DNA of 64,000 nt from Glacieibacterium frigidum (lineage in GTDB: Bacteria; Pseudomonadota; Alphaproteobacteria; Sphingomonadales; Sphingomonadaceae). Each line of letters opens with the position of its first letter. The first letter of the stretch is position 1. Positions 29,289-37,683 of the stretch are shown piece by piece. The translations under genes were made by a program, and so were the position numbers. The DNA is taken from NCBI RefSeq assembly GCF_007097155.1, contig NZ_VJWA01000001.1, forward strand, positions 963,501 to 1,027,500. The letters run 5' to 3'. The notes beneath the pieces are model-generated. The model was not told the origin of the DNA. It saw only the letters and a list, made by a program, of their open reading frames with translations, and made no database searches.

Positions 29289-29699
29289 ATGGCGATGACG
29301 GCAGCAGCGGCGGGCAATGCGCCGATGATGGACATCAACACGACGCCGTTGATCGACGTCATGCTCGTCCTCCTGATCATGTTCATCATCACGATCCCGT
29401 TGAACACGCATGCGGTGAAGCTCGACCTGCCCTCCGGCGGCGGACCAGTCGCGGCCACGGCATCGAACCAGATCGACATCGACGTGCTCGGCAATGTCTA
29501 TTGGAACCAGCAGATCGTCGACCGTACCGCGCTGCAGGACAGGCTGCGCGCCAGCATCGCCTCATCGAGCGAGCCCCTCCTGCGCCTGCGCCCCGATGCC
29601 TTGGCGCGGTACCAGATCGTCGACGAGGTAATGGCGACCGTCCAGCGGGCGGGTGTCACCCGGATCGCATTCGTCGGGAATGAGGCATACGTCAGGTAA
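29289..29699 (+). CDS. ExbD-family biopolymer transport protein (3)
   Basis: 136 residues, strikingly like the preceding copy: MDINTTPLIDVMLVLLIMF and TIP-NTHAVKLDLP are nearly unchanged and both end in a V(T/A)xxxFVGNE-Y pattern. It appears to be a tandem duplicate. The ATG at 29289 follows GGAGG at a good distance. Because a strong terminator precedes it, it must have its own promoter or depend on read-through. No fourth ExbB is linked. Confidence 0.9.
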   Translation: MAMTAAAAGNAPMMDINTTPLIDVMLVLLIMFIITIPLNTHAVKLDLPSGGGPVAATASNQIDIDVLGNVYWNQQIVDRTALQDRLRASIASSSEPLLRLRPDALARYQIVDEVMATVQRAGVTRIAFVGNEAYVR

Positions 29700-29762
29700 G
29701 ACGCGGATGAGCGAGCGACGATAGTCGTCGCGTTTCTTAGCTTACACCTAGCCCACTTGAGG

Positions 29763-31541
29763 TCAGGCTGCTTCCGCGAACTGCAACCGCGCCAGCCGCG
29801 CATACAGCCCGCCATCTGCGTACAGCGAGTCGTGCGTCCCCTGCGCGACGATCCGCCCATCGTCCATCACGACGATCCGGTCCGCCCCGCGCACGGTGGC
29901 GAAGCGGTGCGCGATGACCAGGGTCGTGCGCCCCTCCATCAGCTTCTCGAGAGCGCGCTGCACCAGCTGCTCCGACTCCGCATCAAGCGACGATGTCGCC
30001 TCGTCGAGTAGCAGGATCGGCGCATCGCGCAGCACGGCGCGGGCGATCGCGAGGCGCTGGCGCTGGCCGCCCGACAGGCGCGTGCCGGCCTCGCCCAGGA
30101 AGCTGTGGATGCCGTCGGGCATGGCGCGTAGGAAGTCGGCGGCATGCGCGGCCTCGGCCGCTGCCCAGACCTCGGCCTCGGTCGCGTCGGGTCGGCCGTA
30201 GAGGATGTTCTCGTATGCGGTCGCCGCGAACACCACCGTCTCCTGCGGGACGACGGCGATCCGAGCGCGCACCGCGACCGGGTCGGCCTGGGGCAGCGGC
30301 ACGCCGTCGATGCTGATCGTGCCGCCTTGCGGGTCGTAGAAGCGCTGGACGAGCTGGAACAGGGTCGACTTTCCCGCCCCCGACGGGCCGACGACGGCGA
30401 CGGTCTCGCCTGGGCGTACGTCGAGGGTGAAGTCGACGAGGGCCGGGCCGTCTGGCTTTGTCGGATAGTTGAAGGTGACGTGACTGAGGCTGAGGCGCCC
30501 CTGCGGCGCTGGCAGCGCCACGGCGTTCTCCGGCGCGCGGATGTCGGGGCGCGCGGCGAACAGTTCCTGCAGCCTGCCGCTGGCGCCCGCGGCGCGCATG
30601 AAGTCGCCGTAAACCTCGGTCAGCGCGCCGAACGCGCCCGCGACGAGCGCCGCCGCCAGCACGAAGGCAGCGATCGTGCCGCCGGTCATGCGGCCCGCGA
30701 TGACGTCAATCGCGCCCTCCCACAGCACCAGGGCGATCGCGCCGAAGATCAGAGTGATGACCAGCGCGGTCATCAGCGAGCGCGTCAGGATGCGGCGCTT
30801 GGCGGCGTCGAACGCCGCCTCGACCGCGCGGCCGAAGCGTGCTGCCTCGCGCTTTTCCTGGGTGAAGGCCTGCACGACCTTGATTGCGCCCAGCACCTCG
30901 GCGACGATGCTTCCGACGCTGGCGATGCGGTCCTGGCTGGTCCGCGACATCGCCTTGACGCGCCGCCCGAGCAGCACGATCGGCAGGATGGTCAGCGGGA
31001 TGACCAGCATCATGAAGCCGGTCAGCTTCGGCGACTGGAACGCCATGTAGACGATGCCGCCGAGCCCCATGAACAGGTTGCGGAGCGCGACCGACGCGCT
31101 GGTCGAGACGACCTGCTCGATCACCGCGGTGTCCGACGTCAAGCGCGAGGCGATCTCCGACGGGCGGTTCTCCTCGAAGAACGCCGGGTCGAGGGTCAGC
31201 AGGTGGACGTGCACGGCCTTGCGCAGGTCGGCGACGACGCGCTCGCCGATCCAGCTGACGAAGTAGAAGCGGAACGCGGTGGCCACGCCCATGACCAGCA
31301 CGACGCCGAGCAGACCCCAGAAGAACGGCGCGATCGTCGCGGGGTCGCTACCCTCCTTGAAGCCGTTGTCGACGATTTGCTTGAACGTATTCGGGATGGC
31401 GAGCGACGCGCCCGCCGCGACGATCAGCGCGATCAGCGCGCACGTCAGCTGGAACGGATAGGCCCGCACGAACCCCCAGAGCAGCGACAGGTTCGACAGC
31501 TTGCGTGACGGCGGTGCGGCGTGCGGGGAGATTTCGGCCAT
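29763..31541 (-). CDS. ABC exporter, fused permease-ATPase (MsbA/multidrug type)
   Basis: 592 residues. Six transmembrane helices in the first ~310 residues form an ABC type-1 exporter domain. The ATPase domain follows with Walker A GPSGAGKST near residue 382, signature LSGGQRQRLAIARAVL near 490, Walker B PILLLDEATSSLD and switch His in IAHR. It is a half-transporter that would work as a homodimer exporting lipids or hydrophobic compounds; substrate not readable. Thirty bases separate it from the upstream peptidase gene on the same strand. Confidence 0.92.
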   Translation of the reverse strand: MAEISPHAAPPSRKLSNLSLLWGFVRAYPFQLTCALIALIVAAGASLAIPNTFKQIVDNGFKEGSDPATIAPFFWGLLGVVLVMGVATAFRFYFVSWIGERVVADLRKAVHVHLLTLDPAFFEENRPSEIASRLTSDTAVIEQVVSTSASVALRNLFMGLGGIVYMAFQSPKLTGFMMLVIPLTILPIVLLGRRVKAMSRTSQDRIASVGSIVAEVLGAIKVVQAFTQEKREAARFGRAVEAAFDAAKRRILTRSLMTALVITLIFGAIALVLWEGAIDVIAGRMTGGTIAAFVLAAALVAGAFGALTEVYGDFMRAAGASGRLQELFAARPDIRAPENAVALPAPQGRLSLSHVTFNYPTKPDGPALVDFTLDVRPGETVAVVGPSGAGKSTLFQLVQRFYDPQGGTISIDGVPLPQADPVAVRARIAVVPQETVVFAATAYENILYGRPDATEAEVWAAAEAAHAADFLRAMPDGIHSFLGEAGTRLSGGQRQRLAIARAVLRDAPILLLDEATSSLDAESEQLVQRALEKLMEGRTTLVIAHRFATVRGADRIVVMDDGRIVAQGTHDSLYADGGLYARLARLQFAEAA

Positions 31542-31571
31542 GCGCGTCCCTAACAGGCGTTTGAGCGCCGC

Positions 31572-33233
31572 TCAATCGGCGGCGCCGCCCATCGCCCTCG
31601 CGCATCCGGCCGGCAGGGGGTGGGCGAGGACGAGCTGTTGCAGCGCGACGCGCGTGCGTCCGGCGGGCAACCAGGCGATGACGCGCTCGCCGGCGGCGTC
31701 GGCGATGCGGTAGCTGAGGGTTTTGCGCGAGTCCCCCTCGGTACCTGCGATGCGCGCCAGGCGCTTCATGCCGTCGCGCAGGCCCGCGGCATAGGCGGGG
31801 CCGGCAGGATCGACGCCGGTGATCGCGCCCGCCTTGGCGCTGGCGTCACGGTCGAAGCCGGGGTCGAAGACCGCGAGCTGGATGTTCTCGACGCGCACGC
31901 AGCCGCCGAACAGCGTGGGCGGCAGCACGACCGGCGCGCCCGCATCGACATGGCGCGTCAGCAGCGGCCGGGCGTCGAGCCCCGAGCGCCGCGCCGCGGC
32001 GATGAAGTTGGCGCGCAGCGCAGGCTTCGAGGGTCTCCGCATTGCGTCGCGCATCGCGAACAGGATGCGGTCGAGCCCGCCGCGCCCCCGCGTCCGCTCG
32101 TCGAGCAGCAGCGCGAGCACCGCGCCGCGCTGGTAGGGCAGCCGCTCGACGCGGCGGTCGCGCCAGAAGTCGGCGACGATGCGCGCGTTGGGCGCGTCGC
32201 GCACCGGCGAGGTCGCGAGCGCGACGAGGATGGCGTTGAGGTCGGCGACGAACTCGTCGGGCCCCCACAGCCCCGAGCGCAGCAAAGTGCGCGCAGCGTA
32301 GAAGTCGGTGAAGCCTTCGCTGAGCCAGTACAGCCCCGCCTCGCTTGGGCCGTCGGGCAAAGTGCCGAGGCGGCGCGCGATCCAGGTGTGGATATGCTCG
32401 TGCGCGATGTTGCGGAGCAGATCCGCCGCCTGGGTCTTGCCGCCGGCATATTGCGCGAATCCGTCCGACCGCCCGGTGCCGCCCGACGACAGGCTGCCGG
32501 GCGAGGGCGCCAGCTCGTACAGGGTCACGGTGAACGGCCCGCGCACGTCGCCCCAGAAGTCGCGCTGCGCGCCGATCACCCGCGCCATCGTGTCGGCGTA
32601 GGTGTCGAGGTCGAAATCCCAGCTGCCCCGCGTCGCGAGGCGAAGCGTGCCGCCGGAGATCGGGCGGGTGCGCACCACGACATCGGGCCCGGCGAGCAGG
32701 CTGCTGTCGCCGATCTCGCCGACCGTCAGCCCGGGATGATCGAGGTCCGATGCGGTGCGCCACGCCGCGGGCCAGCCCACCCATGCGAAGCGCGCCGCCG
32801 CGCCGTCACGCCCCTCCGGCGTTGCGAACAGGAACTCGCCGAGCGAGGCGAACCAGGCGGGGCGGATGACCGCGCCGCGGTAGGGGTTGCCCTCGGCCTC
32901 GGCGGGGTCGGCGGCATAGGCGGTGCGGACCGTGTAGCGCACCCGGATCGGCGCGCCGGGGCGGGCGGTCAGGGTGCGTTTCGCCCCCGTGCCGCTGATT
33001 TGCGCGCCCGTCGCCGTGATCCTGCCGAGCAGCTTCCAGTGATCGTCGACGCCGCCGAAATCGTCGGGCAGGGCGAGGACGGTGGTGCCGTCGGCGTCGC
33101 CGGTCAGGCCGATCTCGACGGTCACTGCGCTCAGCGCGCCGTCGGTCAGGACAGGCGACAGGCGATAGGTGACGGGTGCAGGCGCGGCTGCCAGCAGGGT
33201 GAGGGCGGCGAGTGCCGCGAAACTACGCCTCAC
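31572..33233 (-). CDS. M61-family (glycyl aminopeptidase-like) zinc metalloprotease
   Basis: 553 residues with a signal peptide (MRRSFAALAALTLLAAAPA). The zinc site is HEHIH starting at His278, with the third ligand and catalytic context in LSEGFTDFYAAR. Upstream lies a beta-rich N-terminal domain; the C-terminal ~100 residues (ITGVDPAGPAYAAGLRDGM) resemble a PDZ-type domain. This arrangement fits the M61 family. Probably periplasmic or secreted. The GTG start overlaps the upstream gene's stop (GTGA). Confidence 0.83.
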   Translation of the reverse strand: MRRSFAALAALTLLAAAPAPVTYRLSPVLTDGALSAVTVEIGLTGDADGTTVLALPDDFGGVDDHWKLLGRITATGAQISGTGAKRTLTARPGAPIRVRYTVRTAYAADPAEAEGNPYRGAVIRPAWFASLGEFLFATPEGRDGAAARFAWVGWPAAWRTASDLDHPGLTVGEIGDSSLLAGPDVVVRTRPISGGTLRLATRGSWDFDLDTYADTMARVIGAQRDFWGDVRGPFTVTLYELAPSPGSLSSGGTGRSDGFAQYAGGKTQAADLLRNIAHEHIHTWIARRLGTLPDGPSEAGLYWLSEGFTDFYAARTLLRSGLWGPDEFVADLNAILVALATSPVRDAPNARIVADFWRDRRVERLPYQRGAVLALLLDERTRGRGGLDRILFAMRDAMRRPSKPALRANFIAAARRSGLDARPLLTRHVDAGAPVVLPPTLFGGCVRVENIQLAVFDPGFDRDASAKAGAITGVDPAGPAYAAGLRDGMKRLARIAGTEGDSRKTLSYRIADAAGERVIAWLPAGRTRVALQQLVLAHPLPAGCARAMGGAAD

Positions 33234-33610
33234 TGCGGACGCTCCGCCGGCGCGAGCACGACGATCAGCGCAGCCGCGAGACCCGTGCCCACGACCGTCG
33301 CGAGCAGATCCCATGGATCGAATACCAGTCCACTTGTGCTGCGCTGCACCAGTTCCCACACGACCAGCCCCGACAGGCTGCCCGCCGCACACCAGGCAAA
33401 GGCGCGCAGCGTCGTGCGGCGGCCGGCGTCGCGCCGCTGGTCGACCCAGATGCCCAGCGCGACGAAGGGGATCGCCACTGCCGCGCACAGGTTCGGCGCG
33501 ATGCCCATCAGCCAGTTGTCCCCGGCACCCGCGTCACGCACCGCGTGCACGCCGCTCAGCGCGGCGAGCGCGGCAATTCCGGTCAGGCTGTAGCGCAGGG
33601 TCGGCGGCAT
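33230..33610 (-). CDS. Small hypothetical membrane protein
   Basis: 126 residues with four hydrophobic helices, the second and third joined by the basic loop DQRRDAGRRTT. The motif FDPWDLLATVVGTGLAAAL resembles VanZ-like or DUF2809-like terminal helices, but I cannot assign a family. It is translationally coupled to the M61 peptidase gene and divergent from the PHA depolymerase gene. Confidence 0.62.
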   Translation of the reverse strand: MPPTLRYSLTGIAALAALSGVHAVRDAGAGDNWLMGIAPNLCAAVAIPFVALGIWVDQRRDAGRRTTLRAFAWCAAGSLSGLVVWELVQRSTSGLVFDPWDLLATVVGTGLAAALIVVLAPAERPQ

Positions 33611-33701
33611 GTGTCTCCACTCGTTAGCGCTTTATGCTGCAAGTGCGTTGTGGCAAGGATGCGCGGTTGGGGCCCGCGCGGGCCGCGTTCGAGGACCATG
33701 C

Positions 33702-35003
33702 ATGCTGTATAACGCCTATGAATTGCAACGCTCGTGGCTGGCTGGTGCGGGGGCGGCGGCGCAACAGGCGTCGGAATGGCTGCTCAGCCCGGCGAACCCG
33801 ATGTCGTACGTCGGCACCTCGCCGGTCATCGCCCGCGCCCTCGAAGTCTTCGCGCATGCTACCGCGGCGCGCGGCAAGCCCGATTTCGGCCTGCCGACGA
33901 CGCTGGTCGACGGCCAGGCGGTCACGGTCACCGAGGAGATCGTGCTGCGCAAGCCTTTCGGTCAACTCAAGCATTTCGTTCGTGAGGGCGGCTCGCGCGG
34001 CGACCCCCGCGTGCTGATCGTCGCGCCGATGTCGGGGCACTTCGCGACCCTGCTGCGCGGCACGGTCGAGCGCATGCTGCCCGGCCACGACGTGTGGATC
34101 ACCGACTGGCGCGACGCCAAATACGTGCCGGTCAGCGAGGGGCGCTTCGACCTCAACGATTACGTCGACTATCTGATCGAGTTCATGGGCGTCGTCGGCC
34201 CCGGCGCGCACATGCTGGCGGTGTGCCAGCCCGCGGTGCCCGCCTATGCTGCGGTTGCGCTGATGGAGGCGAACGATCATCCGGCGCGCCCGGCGACGCT
34301 GACGATGATGGGCGGCCCGATCGACACCCGCAAGGCACCGACCTCGGTCGACGATCTCGCGACGCAGCGGCCCTTCGCGTGGTTCGAGCAGAACGTCATC
34401 GCGACGGTGCCGAACATCTATCCGGGCGCGGGCCGCAAGGTCTATCCGGGCTTCCTGCAGCTCAGCGGCTTCCTGTCGATGAACCTCGCCAACCACATGA
34501 AATCGCACTTCGAGATGTTCAAGCACCTCGTCGCGGGCGAGGACGACAGCGCCGATGCGACCAAGGCGTTCTACGAGGAATATCGCTCGGTGTCGGACAT
34601 GACCGCCGAATTCTACCTGCAGACGATTGACGCGGTGTTCCAGCGCCAGCTCGTCGCCAAGGGCGAGTTCGAGCATCGCGGCCAGGTCGCCAACCCGGCC
34701 GACATCCGCCGCACCGCGCTGCTGGCGATCGAGGGCGAGCGCGACGACATCTCGGGCCTCGGCCAGACCAAGGCGGCGCTCGACCTCGCGGTCAACCTGC
34801 CTGCGGACGCCAAGGACTATTACATGGCCGAAGGTGCCGGCCATTACGGCATCTTCAACGGCAAGCGCTGGCGCGACAAGATCGCGCCGGTCGTCGAGGC
34901 GTTCATCCGCAAGCACGACGCCGCGGGCCGCGCGCCGATCGCGGTGCTGCCCGAGCCGAGCGCCAAGGTCGACGCGGACGTGGATGCGGTGGCGCACGCC
35001 TGA
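33702..35003 (+). CDS. phaZ: Intracellular polyhydroxyalkanoate depolymerase
   Basis: 433 residues, alpha/beta-hydrolase that mobilises stored polyhydroxyalkanoate granules. The nucleophile position is AVCQP with Cys175 instead of a lipase-box Ser, as in the Ralstonia i-PHA depolymerase group. The acid is probably in EGERDDISG (Asp348/349) and the base is His381 in GAGHYGIFNGKRW. No signal peptide, consistent with a cytosolic enzyme. The ATG at 33702 (MLYNAYELQR) is the family's usual start. No phaC or phasin is in the window. Confidence 0.9.
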   Translation: MLYNAYELQRSWLAGAGAAAQQASEWLLSPANPMSYVGTSPVIARALEVFAHATAARGKPDFGLPTTLVDGQAVTVTEEIVLRKPFGQLKHFVREGGSRGDPRVLIVAPMSGHFATLLRGTVERMLPGHDVWITDWRDAKYVPVSEGRFDLNDYVDYLIEFMGVVGPGAHMLAVCQPAVPAYAAVALMEANDHPARPATLTMMGGPIDTRKAPTSVDDLATQRPFAWFEQNVIATVPNIYPGAGRKVYPGFLQLSGFLSMNLANHMKSHFEMFKHLVAGEDDSADATKAFYEEYRSVSDMTAEFYLQTIDAVFQRQLVAKGEFEHRGQVANPADIRRTALLAIEGERDDISGLGQTKAALDLAVNLPADAKDYYMAEGAGHYGIFNGKRWRDKIAPVVEAFIRKHDAAGRAPIAVLPEPSAKVDADVDAVAHA

Positions 35004-35040
35004 GCTTGTTGCACGCCGGCCCCCCGCGCGGTAATCAGGG

Positions 35041-35151
35041 CCTCCCTTGGGGAGTAGCTACCCGCGCGAGCGGGGCCTGCGTCAACATGCTTGGGCCGGT
35101 GACGGTCCGTGGCGCAGGCAGCGGCCGATGGCCGCCCGGCAAGACCAACGG
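35041..35151 (+). promoter_or_regulatory. yybP-ykoY manganese riboswitch
   Basis: The conserved aptamer elements are all present in order: GGGGAGTAGC at 35049-35058, GTCAACATGCTTGGG at 35081-35095 and CGGCAAGACC ending at 35146. P1 can form between TTGG (35047-35050) and CCAA (35145-35148). The aptamer lies between phaZ and mntP, exactly where a manganese-sensing switch is expected. The right-hand P1 strand is also part of a downstream hairpin (next entry), so folding of one excludes the other. Manganese binding is established for this RNA family. A possible promoter (TTGCAC, 17 bases, TAATCA) lies at 35009-35037. Confidence 0.93.
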
Positions 35152-35188
35152 CGGTGCTGCCCCCTCGGCCGGGGCGGTGCCCGCCGTT
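35147..35188 (+). promoter_or_regulatory. Expression-platform hairpin of the manganese riboswitch
   Basis: AACGGCGG (35147-35154) pairs perfectly with CCGCCGTT (35181-35188), with an inner stem GCCCC/GGGGC. Its left arm overlaps the 3' strand of riboswitch P1. When manganese stabilises P1 this hairpin should open, turning the gene on. There is no U-tract, so the mechanism may be transcript pausing, Rho access or translation rather than a classical terminator. Confidence 0.65.
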
Positions 35189-35214
35189 CGCTTGCCCTGG
35201 CCCTGGACTGCATC

Positions 35215-35793
35215 ATGACCGGTCTCGTCACTCTCGCCGTCCTCGGGCTCAGCCTGTCGGTCGACGCCTTCGCGGCTGCCGTCGGCAAGGGGGCGTGCGC
35301 ACCGGCGCGGCCGCGCCTCACCGATGCACTGAAGATCGGTGCGGTGTTCGGCTTCTTCGAAGCGCTGACCCCGGCGATCGGCTGGGCGATCGGGCTGGCG
35401 CTCAGCAGCTGGATCGCGGCGGTCGATCACTGGGTGGCGTTCGGGCTGCTTGCCGTCGTCGGCGGTCACATGCTGTGGCAGGCGGCACAGGCGCACGACG
35501 ATACGGCCGACATCGCTCCGCGCAGTGGCGCGCCGCTGCGCCTCGTCCTGACCGCGCTGGCGACGAGCATCGACGCGATGGCGGTCGGGGTCAGCCTGGC
35601 GGTGCTCGACGTCGATATCGTCGTCGCCTGCCTGATCATCGGCGGCGTGACGACGCTGGTCGCGACGGGGGGCGTGCTGCTCGGGCGGCATGCAGGGCCG
35701 TATCTGGGGCGCTACGCCGAGGTGCTTGGCGGCGTCGCGCTGATCGGCATCGGCAGCTTGATCTTGTGGCAGCATTTGTCCGGACAGGCCTGA
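35215..35793 (+). CDS. mntP: Manganese efflux pump MntP
   Basis: 192 residues, six hydrophobic helices in two repeated halves. The paired motifs are LSLSVDAFAAAVGKG near residue 12 and ALATSIDAMAVGVSLA near residue 115; the Asp residues in each are the metal-transporting sites of the MntP family. The manganese riboswitch upstream supports manganese export at the inner membrane. The ATG at 35215 was chosen because MTGLVTLAVLGLSLSVD is the family start, and the longer frame would run through the riboswitch. Confidence 0.95.
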   Translation: MTGLVTLAVLGLSLSVDAFAAAVGKGACAPARPRLTDALKIGAVFGFFEALTPAIGWAIGLALSSWIAAVDHWVAFGLLAVVGGHMLWQAAQAHDDTADIAPRSGAPLRLVLTALATSIDAMAVGVSLAVLDVDIVVACLIIGGVTTLVATGGVLLGRHAGPYLGRYAEVLGGVALIGIGSLILWQHLSGQA

Positions 35794-35798
35794 TCCGC

Positions 35799-36872
35799 AT
35801 GGGTAGCACCATCCGCCAGTGGACGTGGGCCGGGCCGGTGTTCGCGCTGGTCGTCGTGGTCGCCAGCCTGATGGTCGACGTGCCGATCGCGGTGCTCGGC
35901 GTCGCGCTGATCCTCGCGGTGCTGGCCGCCGTCCATCACGCCGAGCTGATCGCGCACCGCGTCGGGGAGCCGTTCGGTACGCTGCTACTGGCGCTCGCGG
36001 TCACGATCATCGAGCTCGGCCTGATCGTCACCCTGATGTCGGCGGGCGGGTCGAACGCCGCGACGCTGGCACGCGACACGGTGTTCGCGGCGGTGATGAT
36101 CATCCTGAACGGCCTCGTCGGCGTCTGCATACTGGTCGGCGCGCTGCGCCACCGCGAGCAGGTGTTCCAGCAGTCGGGGGTCAGCGCCTCGCTCGCCACC
36201 TTGTGCGCGCTGACCGTGCTGACGCTGGCGCTGCCCAATTTCACCGTCAGCGAGGCGGGGCCCGTCTATGCGCCGTCGCAGCTGGCGTTCGTCGCGGTCG
36301 TGTCGTTCCTGCTCTACGCGACCTTCGTGTCGGTGCAGACGGTACGCCACCGCGACTATTTCCTGCCTGAGCCGTCGCTCGCTGCCGATGTCGAGGTCCA
36401 CGCCGCCCCGCCGTCGAACGCGCGCACCGCGGTATCGGCGCTGCTGCTCGTCGCGTGCCTGGTCGCGGTGGTGCTGCTCGCCAAGACGCTGGCGCCGCCG
36501 ATCGAGGCGGGGGTCGCAGCCCTCGGGGCGCCGCGCACCGTGGTCGGCGTAATCATCGCGGCGCTGGTGCTGCTGCCCGAAAGCGTCGCCGCGGTGCGCG
36601 CGGCGCTGGCGAACCGGCTGCAGACCAGCCTCAACCTCGGGCTCGGCTCGGCGTTGGCGACGATCGGGCTGACAATCCCCGCGGTCGCCGCGCTGTCGCT
36701 GCTGATCGACCTGCCGATCGCCCTCGGCCTCGATGCCAAGAGCATCGTGCTGCTGTTCCTGACTTTGCTCGTCGCGACGCTGACGCTCGGTACCGGTCGG
36801 ACGACGATCCTGCAGGGGACCGTCCACCTGGTCATCTTCGGCGTCTATCTGTTCACGACGATAGTGCCCTAG
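35799..36872 (+). CDS. ChaA-type Ca2+(cation):H+ antiporter
   Basis: 357 residues with about eleven hydrophobic helices in two halves. The duplicated alpha-repeat motifs contain the acidic ion-binding residues: LAVTIIELGLIVTLM near residue 62 and VLLPESVAAVRAAL near residue 260. This matches the CaCA superfamily, ChaA branch. It begins 5 bases after mntP, so the manganese riboswitch probably controls it too, raising the possibility that it also moves manganese. The stop codon is one base from the opposing gene's stop. Confidence 0.87.
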   Translation: MGSTIRQWTWAGPVFALVVVVASLMVDVPIAVLGVALILAVLAAVHHAELIAHRVGEPFGTLLLALAVTIIELGLIVTLMSAGGSNAATLARDTVFAAVMIILNGLVGVCILVGALRHREQVFQQSGVSASLATLCALTVLTLALPNFTVSEAGPVYAPSQLAFVAVVSFLLYATFVSVQTVRHRDYFLPEPSLAADVEVHAAPPSNARTAVSALLLVACLVAVVLLAKTLAPPIEAGVAALGAPRTVVGVIIAALVLLPESVAAVRAALANRLQTSLNLGLGSALATIGLTIPAVAALSLLIDLPIALGLDAKSIVLLFLTLLVATLTLGTGRTTILQGTVHLVIFGVYLFTTIVP

Positions 36873-36873
36873 G

Positions 36874-37620
36874 CTAGGGCGCTACCTTCTTCTGCACATA
36901 CTCGACGAAGTCCTTCGCGAAGGCATCGCGGAGTTCCAGCTTCGCTGCCTCGACCATCTCCGGCGTCTTCGGCGGGAAATTCTCGAGCGGATTCTTGACC
37001 TGTCCGACCACTGTCTTGGTCGCCAATGGCTTGTCGCCGAACTCGCGGTAGGTCCAGCCGGTGAACAGGTTGCTGCCGTACATGGCCGCCTTGTGGTAGA
37101 AGATATAGGTCGTGATCAGCTCGGCGTAGCAGCCGTGGGTCGAGGCGCTCAGGCGCTGCTTGGCCTTGATCCGGGCGTTGTCGGCTTTGACCTTCGCTTT
37201 GAGTTCGGGGTTTTTCTTCACATCCTCGTTGAACGGCGTCGGCGGTTGGATCACGATCCTATAGCCGCGCAGCTTGAGTGTTTCGGCGATGCCGATCTTG
37301 TTGAGCTCAGCGAGCTGGACATCGGGGCCCAGATATTCCGCCATCAGATCCTTGACCGACTTGACGCGCCCGTCATGGGCAGCGGCATCGGCGATTGCCC
37401 CGATCACGCCGAAACCCGACAACAGGCCGGAGTTGAAGCCGAGATAGTTCTGGGTCGGCCATACGTGGAGTTCGCACGGGGCATCGACCGTCGGCGCGAC
37501 CGCGGCCCCAGGTGCAGCAGGCGCTGCGTTGTCTGCCGGAGCCGCGGGCGTGGCCTGCTGAGCGGCAACGGGCGCCGCGGCGACGCCAAGCGTCATCGCC
37601 GCCAGAATCTGCAGTTTCAT
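36874..37620 (-). CDS. Hypothetical exported protein
   Basis: 248 residues. Signal peptide MKLQILAAMTLGVAAAPVAA, then an Ala/Pro-rich linker to about residue 45, then a compact domain with cysteines at CELHVWP and HGCYAELITTYIFYH that could pair. The C-terminal part is Lys-rich. No family recognised; probably periplasmic or outer-membrane associated. Convergent with the antiporter gene. Confidence 0.65.
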   Translation of the reverse strand: MKLQILAAMTLGVAAAPVAAQQATPAAPADNAAPAAPGAAVAPTVDAPCELHVWPTQNYLGFNSGLLSGFGVIGAIADAAAHDGRVKSVKDLMAEYLGPDVQLAELNKIGIAETLKLRGYRIVIQPPTPFNEDVKKNPELKAKVKADNARIKAKQRLSASTHGCYAELITTYIFYHKAAMYGSNLFTGWTYREFGDKPLATKTVVGQVKNPLENFPPKTPEMVEAAKLELRDAFAKDFVEYVQKKVAP

Positions 37621-37683
37621 GTGTTTGCCTACCCCCGTAGCCCCGCACCAAACAGCGCGTCACCCCCGTTACAGGCAAAGTCG

